From the NCBI RefSeq assembly GCF_030270585.1, contig NZ_BSYI01000001.1, forward strand, positions 124,001 through 188,000: DNA of 64,000 nt. Direction: 5' to 3'. Numbering within the stretch: the stretch's first letter is position 1; the number at the start of each line of letters is the position of its first letter. This DNA comes from Paralimibaculum aggregatum (lineage in GTDB: Bacteria > Pseudomonadota > Alphaproteobacteria > Rhodobacterales > Rhodobacteraceae). This document shows positions 1-7,156 of this stretch, piece by piece. Made by a program: the position numbers and the translations under genes. The notes under the pieces are model-generated. The model searched no databases. It was not told the DNA's origin and was given only the letters and a program-made list of their open reading frames with translations.

Positions 1-265
1 CCCGCGCGAGCCAGAACCCGGCGGCGAAGACCAGCGCTTCCGCCCCGGCATAGACCGCCAGCGGCACGACGGAGAAGCTGCGCACCGGCGCCGTCGCGAT
101 CAGCCCGAAGATCATGATCGGCAGCAGCACCGACATCGCGAAGCGGTTGATCAGCCGCGCCTCCTCGACGCTGATCCGCCCGGACCGCCCCATGGCGAAG
201 CCGAAGGCCAGGATCGCGAAGACCGGCAGGATCGGGTCGACGAGGACGGCGAGGACGGAGCCCAA
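1..265 (-). CDS. AEC-family (auxin efflux carrier-like) permease, N-terminal part
   Basis: This is the first ~88 codons of an inner-membrane permease whose remainder lies beyond the window edge. The translation starts LGSVLAVLVDPILPVFAILA, then has a short polar turn (GRSGRISVEEARLINRF) and two further hydrophobic stretches. That is the usual N-terminal pattern of AEC permeases, which export small organic solutes. The only plausible start is TTG at 265-263, because a stop codon in this frame lies just upstream and overlaps the end of xthA. It begins 11 bases after the xthA stop and is probably co-transcribed with it. Substrate unknown. The family call rests on the N-terminus only. Confidence 0.55.
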   Translation of the reverse strand, partial: MGSVLAVLVDPILPVFAILAFGFAMGRSGRISVEEARLINRFAMSVLLPIMIFGLIATAPVRSFSVVPLAVYAGAEALVFAAGFWLAR

Positions 266-275
266 GGCCGGCGCC

Positions 276-1067
276 TCAGCCGAGCTCGAAGGCGGCGATC
301 ACCGGCACGTGGTCCGAGGGTTTCTCGACGCCGCGCCAGGGCTTCAGCACGCGCGAGGAGCCCGGCACCGCCGCCGCCCCGCCGCGCGCCCAGATATGGT
401 CGAGCCGGCGGCCGCGATCGGCCAGCGCCCAGTCCTTCGCGCGGTAGGACCACCAGGAATAGAGCTTCTCCTCCGGGGAGATGTCGGCGCGGGTCACGTC
501 GCCCCAGCCGCCGGCGGCGCGGGCGGCCTCGAAGGCCTCGACCTCGACGGGGGTGTGGCTGACCACCTTGAGCATCTGCCTGTGCGACCAGACATCGTGC
601 TCGAGCGGCGCGATGTTGAGATCGCCCACCGCGATCGCCGGGCCGTCGAGGCCGCGGCCCCAGTCCGCCATCTCGGCGACGAAATCGAGCTTGTGGGCGA
701 ATTTCGGGTTGGTGTCGCGGTTCGCCTCGTCGCCGCCGGCGGGCACGTAGAAATTGTGCAGCGCCACGCCGCCGGGCAGCCGCGCCGCGACGTGCCGGGC
801 ATCGCCCTTGCCGCAGAAATCCTCGTGCCCGAGCGGCTCGAGCGGGATCCGGGAGATGATCGCGACGCCGTTGTAGCCCTTCTCCCCGCGCGCGGCCATG
901 TGGCTGTAGCCCAGCTCGGCGAAGCGCTCGGCGGGGATCTTGTCCACCGGCGACTTGGTCTCCTGCAGGCAGAGCACGTCGGGCGCCTCCTGCTCGAGGA
1001 AGGCCGCCACCAGCTCGACGCGGAGCCGGACCGAGTTGATGTTCCACGTGGCGATGGTGGCGCGCAT
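276..1067 (-). CDS. xthA: Exodeoxyribonuclease III (AP endonuclease)
   Basis: A 263-residue enzyme of the exonuclease III/AP endonuclease family, which cuts DNA 5' to abasic sites in base excision repair and removes 3' blocking groups. Family motifs are in order: WNINS at residues 8-12, LQETK with the metal-binding Glu at 36, GDLNIAP near the middle, and SDHVPV at the end with the catalytic His at 253. The length matches the family (about 260-270). The start at 1067 is chosen because GGGGGAG lies just upstream of the ATG; a longer upstream reading is Arg/Pro-rich and has no support. It reads into the AEC permease gene, and the DnaQ-like nuclease gene diverges from it. Confidence 0.93.
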   Translation of the reverse strand: MRATIATWNINSVRLRVELVAAFLEQEAPDVLCLQETKSPVDKIPAERFAELGYSHMAARGEKGYNGVAIISRIPLEPLGHEDFCGKGDARHVAARLPGGVALHNFYVPAGGDEANRDTNPKFAHKLDFVAEMADWGRGLDGPAIAVGDLNIAPLEHDVWSHRQMLKVVSHTPVEVEAFEAARAAGGWGDVTRADISPEEKLYSWWSYRAKDWALADRGRRLDHIWARGGAAAVPGSSRVLKPWRGVEKPSDHVPVIAAFELG

Positions 1068-1217
1068 GGGCTCTCCCCCTGTTCTGTCGGGCCTGGTCTG
1101 CCGGGATGCCGGCCCGGGGGCCGGAGAGGGGGCAAAGTGACCGCCCGCGCGCGCCGGGGCAAGAGCGGATGCGCGCCGCCCGTTGGCCGCGCGCCAAATC
1201 CGGTTGCGCAAGAATAT

Positions 1218-1247
1218 TTGGAACGCTTAGTGTACCCAGAGTAATTC
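1218..1247 (+). promoter_or_regulatory. Possible promoter of the DnaQ-BRCT gene
   Basis: TTGGAA at 1218-1223 and TAATTC at 1242-1247 are separated by 18 bases, in a locally AT-richer stretch 32 bases upstream of the ATG at 1279. This resembles a sigma70-type promoter. The match is modest, and only position and composition support it. Confidence 0.3.
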
Positions 1248-1278
1248 AGGAACACATTGCGCGCCTCGAGAGTACTTC

Positions 1279-2157
1279 ATGCGTGATCTAAATTTTACCG
1301 CCATTGATGTCGAAACCGCGAACTCTGATCCCGGAAGCATCTGTCAGATCGGCCTCGCTGTCGTAAGGCAGGGAAAACTTGCCAATACCTTTGTATCGCT
1401 GGTCGATCCGGGAACAGATTTCAATCCCAGGAACACGATGATTCACAAGATCACGGTGGATCATGTTGCTGGAGAACCAAGATTTGCCGAGGTTTTCCCG
1501 AGAGCCCTCGAGATATTCGGAGAGCATGCGATTGCGTCTCACACGCTATTTGACAGGAACGCACTCGGCATCGCTTGTGAACAGGCCGATCTCAAGATGG
1601 TGGAGGCAGATTGGGTCGACACTGCCGCTGTCGCACGCGCCAGATGGCCCCAGCGTTTTGGCCGGAGTGGCTATGGCCTCAAGGCAGTGGCAAAGGCGTT
1701 TGGCATAGAGTTCCGCCACCACGATGCCGGGGAGGACGCGCGCGTATGTGCCGAGATCCTGATAAGGGCATGCAAGGAGACGGGACTGACGCTGGAGGAC
1801 TGGTTCTCCCGGCCGAAACCGCCGCGAAAGCGCCCCGAGTTCGCTGGAAAGAAGGTCAGGAGAGACGGTGATCCCGCCGGCCCCCTCTTCGGGATGGCTG
1901 TGGTCTTTACCGGCGATCTCTCGGTGCCCCGCGAAGAGGCGGCCGATATCGCCCATGGTCTGGGGCTCTGCGTGAAGGGCAGCGTCTCGCGAAAGGTCTC
2001 GTTGCTCGTTGTGGGTTCGTCGGGAGGGAGACGCCCCGAGTGGCCGGAGAAATCCTCGAAACAGCTGCGCGCCGAAACGCTCATCTCCGAAGGTCACGAC
2101 ATGATCGTGATGTCGGAAACCGATTTCTTCCGCTTGGTTCGCGAATATTCAGCCTGA
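1279..2157 (+). CDS. DnaQ-like 3'-5' exonuclease with C-terminal BRCT domain
   Basis: A 292-residue protein with an N-terminal DEDDh exonuclease domain and a C-terminal BRCT domain. The exonuclease shows ExoI as AIDVETAN (Asp10, Glu12), ExoII around HTLFDRNA, and ExoIII as HHDAGEDARV, where the His and Asp are the general base and metal ligand. Residues ~198-290 read as BRCT (PLFGMAVVFTGDLS, then SRKVSLLVVGSS). It is related to Pol III epsilon-type exonucleases but is not the replicative subunit itself; a DNA repair role is likely. The gene is visibly less GC-rich than its neighbours, with many A/T third positions such as aat, att and gat, suggesting acquisition from another source. It is convergent with the response regulator gene. 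Exact role unknown. Confidence 0.8.
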   Translation: MRDLNFTAIDVETANSDPGSICQIGLAVVRQGKLANTFVSLVDPGTDFNPRNTMIHKITVDHVAGEPRFAEVFPRALEIFGEHAIASHTLFDRNALGIACEQADLKMVEADWVDTAAVARARWPQRFGRSGYGLKAVAKAFGIEFRHHDAGEDARVCAEILIRACKETGLTLEDWFSRPKPPRKRPEFAGKKVRRDGDPAGPLFGMAVVFTGDLSVPREEAADIAHGLGLCVKGSVSRKVSLLVVGSSGGRRPEWPEKSSKQLRAETLISEGHDMIVMSETDFFRLVREYSA

Positions 2158-2160
2158 CGG

Positions 2161-2241
2161 AAAAAAGGGGGGGGGTGCGGACGGGGTGAGGGGGAACCCG
2201 TCCGCAGGGAGGCAAGCGATCGGGGGGGGATCATTGCCTCC
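2161..2241. terminator. A6G9 tract plus two adjacent hairpins between convergent genes
   Basis: Four bases after the DnaQ-like stop comes AAAAAAGGGGGGGGG (2161-2175). A 10-bp perfect stem follows (TGCGGACGGG 2176-2185 with CCCGTCCGCA 2197-2206), then an 8-bp stem (GGAGGCAA 2208-2215 with TTGCCTCC 2234-2241) whose loop holds an eight-G run. Read on the minus strand, the first stem is followed by C9T6, which would fit a terminator for the response regulator gene. It may serve both convergent genes. Confidence 0.5.
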
Positions 2242-2316
2242 TTGACAAACAATATGGTTCCGGTTCCGGGGGCCTTCAAGGGAGATGCAATCACATTCCG
2301 GGCCGCCCCCGCCGGC

Positions 2317-3003
2317 TCAGAGACCGAGCCGGTAGCCGCCGGTTTCGGTCACCAGGATGCGCGCATTCGCCGGTTCCGGCTCGATCTTCTGGCGCAGGCG
2401 ATAGATATGCGTCTCCAGCGTGTGGGTCGTCACCTCGGCATTGTAGCCCCAGACCTCGCGCAGCAGCGTGTCGCGCTCCACCATCCGGCCGCCGGCGCGG
2501 TAGAGGAACTTGAGGATGTTGGTCTCCTTCTCGGTCAGGCGGATCTTCTTCTCCGCCTCGTCGACCAGCAGCTTCTGGCTCGGGTGGAAGGCGTAGGGGC
2601 CGATCTGGAACACCGCGTCCTCCGACTGCTCGTGCTGGCGCAGCTGCGCCCGGATCCGCGCCAGCAGCACCGGGAACTTGAACGGCTTGGCCATGTAGTC
2701 GTTGGCGCCGCTGTCGAGCCCGAGGATGGTGTCGCTGTCGGAGGTATGGCCGGTGAGCATGATCACCGGGCATTTCACGCCCTGCCGGCGCATCAGGCGG
2801 CAGACCTCGCGGCCGTCCATGTCCGGCAGGCCGACATCGAGGATCACGAGATCGTGCATCTCGCCCCTGGCGCGGTCGAGCCCCGCCTGGCCGGTCTCGG
2901 CCTCGAAGACGTCGAATTCCTCCATGAGCATGAGTTGCTCGGCAAGCGCCTCGCGCAGATCGGCGTCGTCGTCCACCAGGAGTATCTTTCGCGTGACCGG
3001 CAT
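2317..3003 (-). CDS. OmpR/PhoB-family response regulator (CenR-like)
   Basis: A 228-residue two-domain regulator. The receiver domain (1-~120) has the acidic pocket Asp11/Asp12, phosphoacceptor Asp56 in VILDVGLPD, Thr84 in IMLTGH and Lys107 in AKPFKF. The C-terminal winged helix includes KKIRLTEKETNILKFL and ends RILVTETGGYRLGL, which is typical of OmpR/PhoB. The N-terminal phrase LREALAEQL resembles alphaproteobacterial envelope regulators of the CenR type; this is an impression, not a search result. GGGAGGA precedes the ATG at 3003. No histidine kinase gene is adjacent, so it is an orphan here. It is divergent from ribA, with a TGTAA direct repeat between them. Confidence 0.85.
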   Translation of the reverse strand: MPVTRKILLVDDDADLREALAEQLMLMEEFDVFEAETGQAGLDRARGEMHDLVILDVGLPDMDGREVCRLMRRQGVKCPVIMLTGHTSDSDTILGLDSGANDYMAKPFKFPVLLARIRAQLRQHEQSEDAVFQIGPYAFHPSQKLLVDEAEKKIRLTEKETNILKFLYRAGGRMVERDTLLREVWGYNAEVTTHTLETHIYRLRQKIEPEPANARILVTETGGYRLGL

Positions 3004-3165
3004 TCGGGTCCTCCCTTGCTGTCGCGGGTCGTCTTTCGTTGCTCCGGCGTGGCCGGGGCGGCGCCCGGAGCACTGCCACGAGATGGGCGCGCGCCGCCTG
3101 ACGTGAAGGCAATGTGTCAGCCGCTCACCGGCTCGTGTAGCGGGCGGCGTCTCGCCGCGGCCAGA

Positions 3166-3178
3166 TGTAATATTGTAA
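3166..3178. promoter_or_regulatory. TGTAA direct repeat, possible response-regulator operator
   Basis: TGTAA occurs at 3166-3170 and again at 3174-3178 in an AT-rich island of an otherwise very GC-rich intergenic region between the OmpR-type regulator and ribA. Tandem half-sites are how OmpR-family dimers bind. Autoregulation of the regulator, or control of ribA, is inferred only. Confidence 0.35.
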
Positions 3179-3255
3179 CATTGGCGCCGGCCGCGGCGGG
3201 CGTCTATATGGCAGGAGAAGCGGGACAGGGACCGGCAGCGGTCGAGGAGGCGGTG

Positions 3256-4359
3256 ATGGCGCTGGGCCTGAGCGTCGAGGAAATCGTGAGCCGCGCGCGC
3301 GCGGATCTGCGGATCGGGGCGCCGATCGCGCTGACCGGGGCGTCCGGCGGCGCGCTGGTGCTGGCGGCCGAGACCGTGACCGACCGGCGGCTGGCCGAGC
3401 TGCGCGCGCTGGCGCCCGATGCGCTCGACCTCGCGATCTCGCATCGCCGCGCCGAGACGCTGCGCGCGCGCGCCTATGACGGGGCGCTGGCGCGGGTGGC
3501 GCTCGGCCCGCTCGACGACGCCCGGTTCATCCGCGCCACCGCCGATCCGAGCCTCGACCTCGCCACCCCGCTGAAGGGCCCCTACCGCACCCGGCGCGAG
3601 GGCACCGCGGAGCTGCATGCGCTGGCGCTGCTGCTCGCCAAGCAGGCGCGGATCCTGCCGGCGGCGGTGGTCGCCACATGGTCCGACCCGGCGCGCCCGG
3701 CGGCGATCGCGGCCGAGGCGGGGCTGACCCGGCTCTCCGAGCTGGTCGTGCACCGGGCGGCGGATGCCGCCATCGCCATGCGGCCGGTCTCCGCCGCAAG
3801 GGTGCCGACGCGCTTTGCCGAGGCCGGGCGCTGCCACGTGTTCCGCCCGGACGACGGCGCCGAGGAGCACTATGCCATCGAGGTCGGCACGCCGAAGCGC
3901 TCCGGGCCGGTGCTGGCGCGGCTGCATTCGGCCTGCTTCACCGGCGACGTGATGGGCTCGCTGAAATGCGACTGCGGCCCGCAGCTGCACGCGGCGATGG
4001 AGCAGATCGCGGCGGAGGGCGCCGGGGTGCTGCTCTACATGAACCAGGAGGGCCGTGGCATCGGGCTCGCCAACAAGATGCGCGCCTACCAGTTGCAGGA
4101 CGAGGGCTTCGACACGGTGGAGGCGAATCACCGCCTCGGCTTCGAGGACGACGAGCGCGACTTCCGCCTCGGCGCCGAGATCCTGAAGGCGATGGGCTTC
4201 TCCGGCGTGCGGCTGATGACCAACAACCCCGCCAAGGTGGCGATGATGGAGGCCAGCGGCGTGCATGTGGCCGAGCGGGTGCCGCTGAAGGTCGGCGAGG
4301 GCGAGCACAACCGCGCCTATCTGGCGACCAAGGCGGCGAAATCCGGCCATCTGCTCTGA
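3256..4359 (+). CDS. ribA: GTP cyclohydrolase II with N-terminal extension
   Basis: A 367-residue protein catalysing the first committed step of riboflavin synthesis (GTP to the diaminopyrimidine phosphate, formate and pyrophosphate). The catalytic domain is C-terminal. The zinc-site signature HSACFTGD...KCDCGPQL gives ligands Cys227, Cys238 and Cys240. It is followed by NQEGRGIGLANK and the HRLGFEDDERD stretch, and ends near NNPAKV. The N-terminal ~170 residues are an alphaproteobacterial-style extension without obvious RibB catalytic motifs. The start at 3256 is preferred over the ATG at 3208 because GAGGAGG lies at 3244-3250. Transcription probably ends at the perfect hairpin just downstream. 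Confidence 0.9.
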   Translation: MALGLSVEEIVSRARADLRIGAPIALTGASGGALVLAAETVTDRRLAELRALAPDALDLAISHRRAETLRARAYDGALARVALGPLDDARFIRATADPSLDLATPLKGPYRTRREGTAELHALALLLAKQARILPAAVVATWSDPARPAAIAAEAGLTRLSELVVHRAADAAIAMRPVSAARVPTRFAEAGRCHVFRPDDGAEEHYAIEVGTPKRSGPVLARLHSACFTGDVMGSLKCDCGPQLHAAMEQIAAEGAGVLLYMNQEGRGIGLANKMRAYQLQDEGFDTVEANHRLGFEDDERDFRLGAEILKAMGFSGVRLMTNNPAKVAMMEASGVHVAERVPLKVGEGEHNRAYLATKAAKSGHLL

Positions 4360-4891
4360 GCGGGCGGCCCGCTCTCCGGCACGGCGGCGGCGGCCCGGGC
4401 GCCGTGCCGGCCGCGAGGCCCGCGCGCTGCCGCCCGGTCCCGCCGCGGCCCGCTCGCGCGGCGGCAAGGGCCGGAGCCGCCGTGTCAGCCGCGCAGCCGC
4501 ACCGAACGCCGAGCGGTGCCGACATCAGCCCCGGCCGCGCGGTGCCAGGCGGGTCGTGGCAGCGCAGCATGCCGGCGCCGCCTCCCCAGCTCCGGGCGCC
4601 GTGCCGGCTGTCGCGGACGGCCGGCGCGGCTGTCGGGCGCGGCGGGCGCGCGCCGCCATCCGCAGCGCGGCGCCGCGCCCCGCGGAGCATGCCGGAGACC
4701 GCCTCGCCGCGACCGCGCCGCGGGGCCGGGGCGACCGGCGCGGCACGATCCCGCGCCGAAGCCGCCGCTTGGCACCTTTCCGCCGCGCCATGTTTTCGCT
4801 ATATTGGGGTTGCTGATCGGATCGGGGGGCGCCCTGATACCGATCATTTTGCATATTGCCGCGCAAGCGGTGCCACAGAAGGAGGTTACCC
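4360..4891. other. Gene-free stretch between ribA and infC
   Basis: About 530 bases without a convincing gene. Reading frames here are Arg/Ala/Pro-rich, lack family motifs and have no ribosome binding sites. The first part carries the ribA terminator-like hairpin (4376-4407). The rest is extremely GC-rich until ~4770, where composition drops and TATATT (4800-4805) could be a -10 element for infC. The roughly 90-base leader before infC ends in a strong ribosome binding site. I see nothing else definable. Confidence 0.5.
4376..4407 (+). terminator. Terminator-like hairpin after ribA
   Basis: CCGGCACGGCG (4376-4386) pairs perfectly with CGCCGTGCCGG (4397-4407) across a 10-base loop, starting 17 bases after the ribA stop. 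There is no T-run, so this would be a hairpin-assisted or Rho-dependent end, or an mRNA-stabilising stem. Confidence 0.5.
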
Positions 4892-5434
4892 ATAGCCAGA
4901 CGTCCGCACAATGCCCCGCCGACGCGCGATACCGGTCCTCGTGTGAACCGGGCGGTTCGCGCGCAGCAGATCCGCCTGATCGACGAGAACGGCGACAATG
5001 TCGGGGTCGTGACCCCGCTCGAGGCCATGGACATGGCAGCGGAGGCCGGGCTTGATCTCGTGGAGATCTCGCCGAACGCCAACCCGCCCGTCTGCAAGAT
5101 CATGGATTTCGGCAAGTTCAAGTACGAAACGCAAAAGAAGGCTGCCGAGGCCAAGAAGAAACAGAAGGTCACCGAGATCAAGGAGGTCAAGTTCCGGCCC
5201 AACATCGACACGCACGACTATGACGTGAAGATGCGCTCGGTGTCCAAGTTCCTCGGCGAGGGCGACAAGGTGAAGGTGACGCTGCGGTTCCGCGGGCGCG
5301 AGATGGCGCACCAGGAACTCGGGCGGACGCTGCTGCAGCGGGTCGCCGGCGACATCGAGGAGATGGGCAAGGTCGAATCGGTGCCCAAGATGGAGGGCCG
5401 GCAGATGACCATGGTCATCGCCCCCGCCAAATGA
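4892..5434 (+). CDS. infC: Translation initiation factor IF-3 (ATA start codon)
   Basis: IF-3, ~180 residues. It binds the 30S subunit, discriminates against non-AUG start codons and prevents premature 50S joining. The product starts (M)[18 protein letters not shown], the usual alphaproteobacterial IF-3 N-terminus, followed by [16 protein letters not shown] and the linker and C-domain ([28 protein letters not shown]). The only start fitting this N-terminus is ATA at 4892-4894, six bases after AGGAGG (4880-4885). The ATG at 4856 would add an Arg-rich tail and lies upstream of the ribosome binding site. Rare starts are known for infC and allow IF-3 to repress its own translation. It overlaps the next gene by four bases. 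Confidence 0.95.
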   Translation: MARRPHNAPPTRDTGPRVNRAVRAQQIRLIDENGDNVGVVTPLEAMDMAAEAGLDLVEISPNANPPVCKIMDFGKFKYETQKKAAEAKKKQKVTEIKEVKFRPNIDTHDYDVKMRSVSKFLGEGDKVKVTLRFRGREMAHQELGRTLLQRVAGDIEEMGKVESVPKMEGRQMTMVIAPAK

Positions 5435-6090
5435 CCGCATCGCCGCCCGTCGGGCCGCCCCGCTCCAATCCGCGGAGCGTCGAGGCGGGCGAGGGGCGGC
5501 TCTCCGCCCCGGCGGCGGAGCGCAACATGGCCCCGGTCCGCGCCGCGCTGGCCCCGCTGCTGGCGGGGCTTTCGGGTACCGTGCTCGAGGTCGGCTCCGG
5601 CACCGGCCAGCACGCGGCCGACTGGGCCGCCGCCTTCCCCGGGCTCGACTGGCAGCCCTCCGATCCCGATCCGCTGCATCTGGCGAGCATCGCGGCCTGG
5701 CGCGCGGGCGCCGGGCTGGCCAATCTGCGCGCGCCGCTGGCCCTCGACGTCACCGCCGGCTGGCCGGAGACCGGGCCGCTCGCCGGCGTGATCTGCCTCA
5801 ACGTGATCCATATCGCGCCCTGGCCGGTGGCCGAGGCGCTGGTCGCCGGCGCCGGTGCCCGGGTGGTGCCCGGCGGGCGGCTGATCCTCTACGGCCCGTT
5901 CCGCGAGGCCGGCCGGCACACCGCCCCCTCGAACGAGAGCTTCGACGCCTCGCTGCGCGCCCGCGACCCGCGCTGGGGCGTGCGCGACCTCGAGGCGGTG
6001 GCGGCGCTCGCCGCGGCGGCGGGCTTCGGAGCGCCGGACATCACCCGGATGCCGGCCAACAACCTGATCGCCGCGTTCCGCCGCGGCTGA
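5431..6090 (+). CDS. DUF938 family SAM-dependent methyltransferase-like protein
   Basis: A 219-residue protein with a class I methyltransferase fold. The SAM-binding glycine motif is [13 protein letters not shown] at ~51-63, and an acidic strand end WQPSDPDP follows about 20 residues later. The features [21 protein letters not shown] and a C-terminal [12 protein letters not shown] match the DUF938 family. Substrate unknown. Its ATG overlaps the infC stop (ATGA at 5431-5434), so the two are translationally coupled. Confidence 0.8.
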   Translation: MTASPPVGPPRSNPRSVEAGEGRLSAPAAERNMAPVRAALAPLLAGLSGTVLEVGSGTGQHAADWAAAFPGLDWQPSDPDPLHLASIAAWRAGAGLANLRAPLALDVTAGWPETGPLAGVICLNVIHIAPWPVAEALVAGAGARVVPGGRLILYGPFREAGRHTAPSNESFDASLRARDPRWGVRDLEAVAALAAAAGFGAPDITRMPANNLIAAFRRG

Positions 6091-6135
6091 GCCCGCGCCC
6101 CGGCCCGGCCGCGCACGAGACGCGCCGCCGCCCTG

Positions 6136-6214
6136 CTCCGGGCCGTCCCGACGCCGGAGCGGCGCGGGGTGGGCGGGCGGGAACGCGCCGCTGCGGCGTC
6201 GGGACGGCCCGGAG
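6136..6214. repeat. 31-bp hairpin with four-G-run loop (copy 1)
   Basis: A near-perfect inverted repeat lies between convergent genes. The left arm 6136-6166 and right arm 6184-6214 pair over 31 bp with one mismatch. The loop is GGGTGGGCGGGCGGGAA, which with the preceding base reads GGGGTGGGCGGGCGGGA (6166-6182): four G-runs separated by single bases, a textbook G-quadruplex pattern. The same 17 bases form the loop of a second hairpin at 32609-32661. It may act as a bidirectional terminator for the DUF938 and DUF4399 genes. Confidence 0.75.
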
Positions 6215-6229
6215 CCCGGAACCCGGAGC

Positions 6230-6676
6230 CTATTCCACCGTCACCGTGATCCGCTCCGACATCACCGGCGGGTCGTGCGGGATATGGCTCCAGTCGCCGA
6301 GCACGAGCTGCAGCGTGTGGCTGCCCGGCGGCAGTTCCAGCGTCACCTCGGTTTGCCCGCCGCCGAAATGGCGGTGATTCTCGTCCGACGGGATCGGCTC
6401 GTCGAGCTCCTCGCCCTCGATCGCCTCGTCGATGATGAGGTGGTGGTGCCCGGTATGCTCCTTCTCGGTGCCGGCGGGGGCCACGCCCATGCCGGAGAGC
6501 CCGAAGCGGATGGTGACCGGGTTCTGCACGGTATCGCCATCGGCGAGGCCGATGAAATAGAGCGACGCGCCCTCGGGAGCAGGCGTCTCGCCGGCCGCGG
6601 CGGGCCCGGAGGCGAACGGGACGGCCAGCGCGGCGGCGGCGAGAACGGCGGCGGTGATGCGGGAAAGTCTCAGCAT
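6230..6676 (-). CDS. Secreted DUF4399 protein
   Basis: A 148-residue exported protein. A clear signal peptide (residues 1-~28) is followed by a His-rich beta domain with the DUF4399 hallmarks: ASLYFIGLADGDTVQNPVTI, GHHHLIIDE, ENHRHFGGGQTEV and GSHTLQLVLGDWSH. The conserved histidines suggest metal binding, but no function has been established for the family. Its promoter must lie in the 123-base divergent gap shared with the hydratase operon. The copy-1 hairpin sits just beyond its stop. Confidence 0.8.
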   Translation of the reverse strand: MLRLSRITAAVLAAAALAVPFASGPAAAGETPAPEGASLYFIGLADGDTVQNPVTIRFGLSGMGVAPAGTEKEHTGHHHLIIDEAIEGEELDEPIPSDENHRHFGGGQTEVTLELPPGSHTLQLVLGDWSHIPHDPPVMSERITVTVE

Positions 6677-6799
6677 GATCGGAACCTCCCTGTTGGCGCC
6701 TTCTGGCGCGGCTCCGCAACGAACATAGCGGCTATGCGCCCGCGTTCAAACGGGCTTTGGCCGCTTGCGGGGCGGCGGCCGCGCCGCTAGCGTCGGGTC

Positions 6800-7156
6800 A
6801 TGTCACATGACCACGACGAGACCGGCCGGCGCTGGCACGACATGGGCGGCGCGGCGGCCGCAGGCCCGGCACCCGGGCCGGAGCACGACTACGCGCTCTG
6901 GGAGAAGCGGGTCGATGCGCTGATGGTGCTCGCCTCGGCGAAGGGCCATTTCACGGTGGACGGGCTGCGCCGGGCGCTCGAGGACATGGGTCCCGACGCC
7001 TTCGAGCGCCTGAGCTACTACGAGCGCTGGATCGCGGCGATCACGCAGAACCTCGTGGAGGCCGGCGTCTTCACCGTCGAGGAGCTGAACGCCCGCATGG
7101 CCGAGGTCGCGGCGCGCGGCGAGACCTATGGCGCGGCACAGGGAGACGGCGCATGA
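6800..7156 (+). CDS. Nitrile hydratase beta N-terminal half / thiocyanate hydrolase beta-like subunit
   Basis: A 118-residue protein matching only the N-terminal half of nitrile hydratase beta: DYALWEKRVDALMVLAS, FTVDGLRRALEDMGPDAF and the diagnostic SYYERWIAAITQNLVEAGVF. The C-terminal half is a separate gene (7677-8030). In thiocyanate hydrolase (SCNase), beta, alpha and gamma correspond to NHase beta-N, beta-C and alpha, and the gene order here (beta-N, beta-C, alpha) follows the scnB-scnA-scnC order I recall. It starts at the ATG at 6800 in the divergent gap with DUF4399 and overlaps the cupin gene by four bases. It could also be an NHase activator-type protein, which shares this fold. 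Confidence 0.75.
   Translation: MSHDHDETGRRWHDMGGAAAAGPAPGPEHDYALWEKRVDALMVLASAKGHFTVDGLRRALEDMGPDAFERLSYYERWIAAITQNLVEAGVFTVEELNARMAEVAARGETYGAAQGDGA

Noticed and set aside
2158-2316. Possible small RNA in the hairpin region after the nuclease gene
   Set aside because: The position between convergent stops and the terminator-like T-run explain it; no promoter element is visible.
4769-4805. TTGGCA...TATATT as a full infC promoter
   Set aside because: The spacing is 25 bases, too long; only the -10-like TATATT is mentioned as a weak possibility.
4856-4891. Upstream ATG of infC at 4856
   Set aside because: Would add an Arg-rich 12-residue tail, lies before the strong AGGAGG, and IF-3 homologues begin at ARRPHNAPP.
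6800-7156. Treating the first hydratase gene as a complete nitrile hydratase beta subunit
   Set aside because: It covers only the N-terminal half; the SH3-like C-terminal half is a separate gene at 7677-8030.
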